Below, one piece after another: positions 62,890 to 64,000 of a DNA stretch of 64,000 nucleotides. Position 1 is the first letter of the stretch. Each line of letters starts with the position of its first letter. The position numbers and the translations under genes were made by a program. Source of the DNA: Mycobacteriales bacterium (GTDB lineage Bacteria > Actinomycetota > Actinomycetes > Mycobacteriales > CADCTP01); the NCBI GenBank assembly GCA_035995165.1, contig DASYKU010000019.1, positions 1 through 64,000 on the forward strand, given 5' to 3'. A model generated the notes under the pieces. It was given only the letters and a program-made list of their open reading frames with translations. It was not told where the DNA came from and ran no database searches.

Positions 62890-62919
62890 TTGTACGGTTT
62901 CCCGTCCCCTATGTATGGT
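62890..62919 (+). promoter_or_regulatory. Promoter of the GntR-type regulator
   Basis: TTGTAC (62890-62895), 18 bases and TATGGT (62914-62919) predict a start near 62926. This leaves a 30-base leader with GGAG before GTG 62957 and argues against using the upstream ATGs. Confidence 0.55.
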
Positions 62920-62956
62920 GTGCATGATTGCGCTCAGGCAGGAATCGGAGACTCCC

Positions 62957-63697
62957 GTGACGGTGGGGAATCGACCGCCCAAGGCGGCGATGCTGGTGGC
63001 CCAGCGAATAGTCCGGGACATCGTCCGGGGTGGCCTGAAGCCCGGCAACCTCCTCCCTCCGGAACGCACCATGCTCGAGGAGTACGAGACCGGGCGCGGC
63101 ACCCTGCGCGAGGCGCTGCGGCTGCTGGAGTTCCAGGGCGTGATCGCGCTGAAGCCGGGCCCGCGCGGCGGCCCGGTGCTGCTGGATCCGGACGCCTCCC
63201 ACCTGGCCAGCACGGTCGTGCTGCTCATGCAGCTGAAGGAGGCGCCGTTCCGGACGATCGTCGAGGTCCGTACGGCGCTGGAGCCGATGATCAGCTCGCT
63301 GGCGGCGACCCGGATCTCCGACGAGGCGGTCACCGAGCTCGGCGGCACGATCGACTCCATGCGGGAGAACCTGGGTAGCCAGATGATCTTCCTGGAGGCC
63401 AACAAGCGGTTCCACGACATCATCGCCTGGTCCTCGGGCAACGCGCTGTTCGGCTACATCGTCGACTCGCTGCTCGGGATCATGGACGGCACGATCATCG
63501 GGATCGACTACCCGAGCCCGCGCCGGGCCGCGATCCTCAAGGCCCACGAGAGCATCTTCGAGGCGATCCACGCCCGGGACGAGAAGGAGTCCGAGGCCCG
63601 GATGCGCACCCACATCGAGGAGTACACGCAGTACGCGAAGCGCAAGTTCCCCGAGGTGCTGGACGAGGTCATCCAGTGGGACCGCACCCTGCCGTGA
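62957..63697 (+). CDS. GntR/FadR-family transcriptional regulator
   Basis: 246 residues from GTG 62957, chosen for GGAG six bases upstream; ATGs at 62915 and 62924 lie at or before the expected transcript start. N-terminal winged helix (AAMLVAQRIVRDIVRGGLKPGNLLPPERTMLEEY, GTLREALRLLEFQGVIALK) and an all-helical FCD ligand domain with VEVRTALEPMISSLAA, EANKRFHDIIAWSSGN and AHESIFEAIHARD; the His residues of FCD metal binding are present. The ligand is likely an organic acid, unproven. It faces away from the protease gene across a palindrome and may control it, itself or the next gene. Confidence 0.9.
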   Translation: MTVGNRPPKAAMLVAQRIVRDIVRGGLKPGNLLPPERTMLEEYETGRGTLREALRLLEFQGVIALKPGPRGGPVLLDPDASHLASTVVLLMQLKEAPFRTIVEVRTALEPMISSLAATRISDEAVTELGGTIDSMRENLGSQMIFLEANKRFHDIIAWSSGNALFGYIVDSLLGIMDGTIIGIDYPSPRRAAILKAHESIFEAIHARDEKESEARMRTHIEEYTQYAKRKFPEVLDEVIQWDRTLP

Positions 63698-63707
63698 GCT
63701 GATGTAT

Positions 63708-63725
63708 CGCCGGGCGCCCCCGGCG
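63708..63725 (+). terminator. Small hairpin after the regulator gene
   Basis: CGCCGGG and CCCGGCG form a 7-bp stem with loop CGCC, 11 bases past the stop. Short, so weak. Confidence 0.4.
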
Positions 63726-63763
63726 GCTCTTCTCCCCGACGGGACCCGCCGCGGAGGTGAGCA

Positions 63764-64000
63764 GTGCTCGCAGTTCTCCCCACCATTCGACACCCGGCCC
63801 CGGCCCGCCCGGTCCCGGCGGGCCGCGCGGCGGAGGGCGCGTCGCACGACGCCGGCGGAGTCCGTACGGCCGGCGTGCCCCCGGCCCCCGGCACCCACCG
63901 GCCGGTGCGGGTGGGTGGCGCCGGCCACCCGGTCGCGGCGCTGCGCCGGCCGGCGTTGGTCGGGTTGCCGGCGGACGTGCGCCGGGTGGCGACCGTGCTC
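63764..64000 (+). CDS. Start of an unidentified ORF cut by the window edge
   Basis: GTG 63764 has GGAGG seven bases before it, and the frame stays open to the edge for 79 codons with G or C in nearly all third positions. The protein so far is Pro/Ala/Arg/Gly-rich (LAVLPTIRHPAPARPVPAG, LVGLPADVRRVATVL) without a family I recognise; it may be a disordered N-terminus of a longer protein. It follows the regulator on the same strand after a weak hairpin. Confidence 0.5.
   Translation, partial: MLAVLPTIRHPAPARPVPAGRAAEGASHDAGGVRTAGVPPAPGTHRPVRVGGAGHPVAALRRPALVGLPADVRRVATVL

Noticed and set aside
1-64000. tRNA, rRNA, insertion sequences, phage integrase or attachment sites
   Set aside because: I scanned for T-loop GGTTCGA motifs, transposase or integrase motifs and long direct repeats at module edges and found none I can support. 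A covariance-model scan would be the decisive check for RNAs.

Overview
The window is high-GC DNA with strong GC3 bias, frequent GTG starts and 4-base stop/start overlaps, and comes from a filamentous-type actinomycete. The gene order clpC, lsr2, lysS, coaX, panC, DUF2520 at the left and DUF6779, DUF3180, folK, folB, folP, folE, ftsH, hpt, tilS, zinc protease, dacB, ppa at the right matches, in order and orientation, the Mycobacterium tuberculosis stretch Rv3596c to Rv3628c. The presence of a conservon (cvnABCD) and a NuoD paralogue points to a Streptomyces/Frankia/Pseudonocardia-like relative rather than a mycobacterium. I cannot name the genus.

1-10.4 kb: protein quality control (ClpC), xenogeneic silencing (Lsr2), lysyl-tRNA synthetase, and a pantothenate/NAD block on the minus strand. 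NadB and NadC are one fused polypeptide of 878 residues, and panD is absent from the slot next to panC. 10.4-14.9 kb: a MidA-family methyltransferase, an ankyrin protein, a MazG-like protein and an orphan NuoD-like protein whose start lies in the last copy of a 35-bp tandem repeat. 14.9-19.7 kb: a complete conservon (sensor kinase, roadblock, DUF742, GTPase). 20.0-21.3 kb: a branched-chain-type binding lipoprotein with a strong terminator.

21.4-31.5 kb: an accessory island built around two paralogous importers (two ATPases, two 393-residue lipoproteins of NMT1/THI5 type, two permeases), an N-heterocycle-type amidohydrolase, a 2-oxoglutarate/Fe(II) oxygenase and two unlike methyltransferases. 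The two sides face each other, and inverted repeats with the half-site GGTCACT lie upstream of both transcription units, so they look like one regulon for uptake and modification of a pyrimidine-like or other nitrogen heterocycle. The island interrupts the otherwise conserved gene order.

31.6-45.4 kb: DUF6779 protein, an OpuAC-type lipoprotein, a double-PAS diguanylate cyclase with an intact inhibitory site, the folate operon translationally coupled to ftsH (whose product carries a long Gly/Gln/Tyr/Asn-rich tail), hpt-tilS, a zinc protease and dacB, with divergent ppa. 45.4-59.3 kb: a mosaic of small units: a proline-rich micro-ORF, a shortened methyltransferase, PadR regulator plus MFS exporter, DUF72, a flavin-type oxidase, an orphan nucleotidyltransferase-fold protein, PspC, secreted M28 peptidase, YcnI copper protein, a type II tryptophanyl-tRNA synthetase, aldo/keto reductase, amidase, DedA and a quinone oxidoreductase. 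59.3-64.0 kb: a very large secreted subtilase whose catalytic Asp and His positions do not match the family, a GntR/FadR-type regulator facing away from it across a shared palindrome, and a truncated ORF at the edge.

I found no rRNA, tRNA, CRISPR array, transposase or attachment site. The observations I would look at first are the atypical subtilase, the twin-importer island with its shared operator, the MidA/NuoD pair, the NadB-NadC fusion and the terminator-backed proline-rich micro-ORF.
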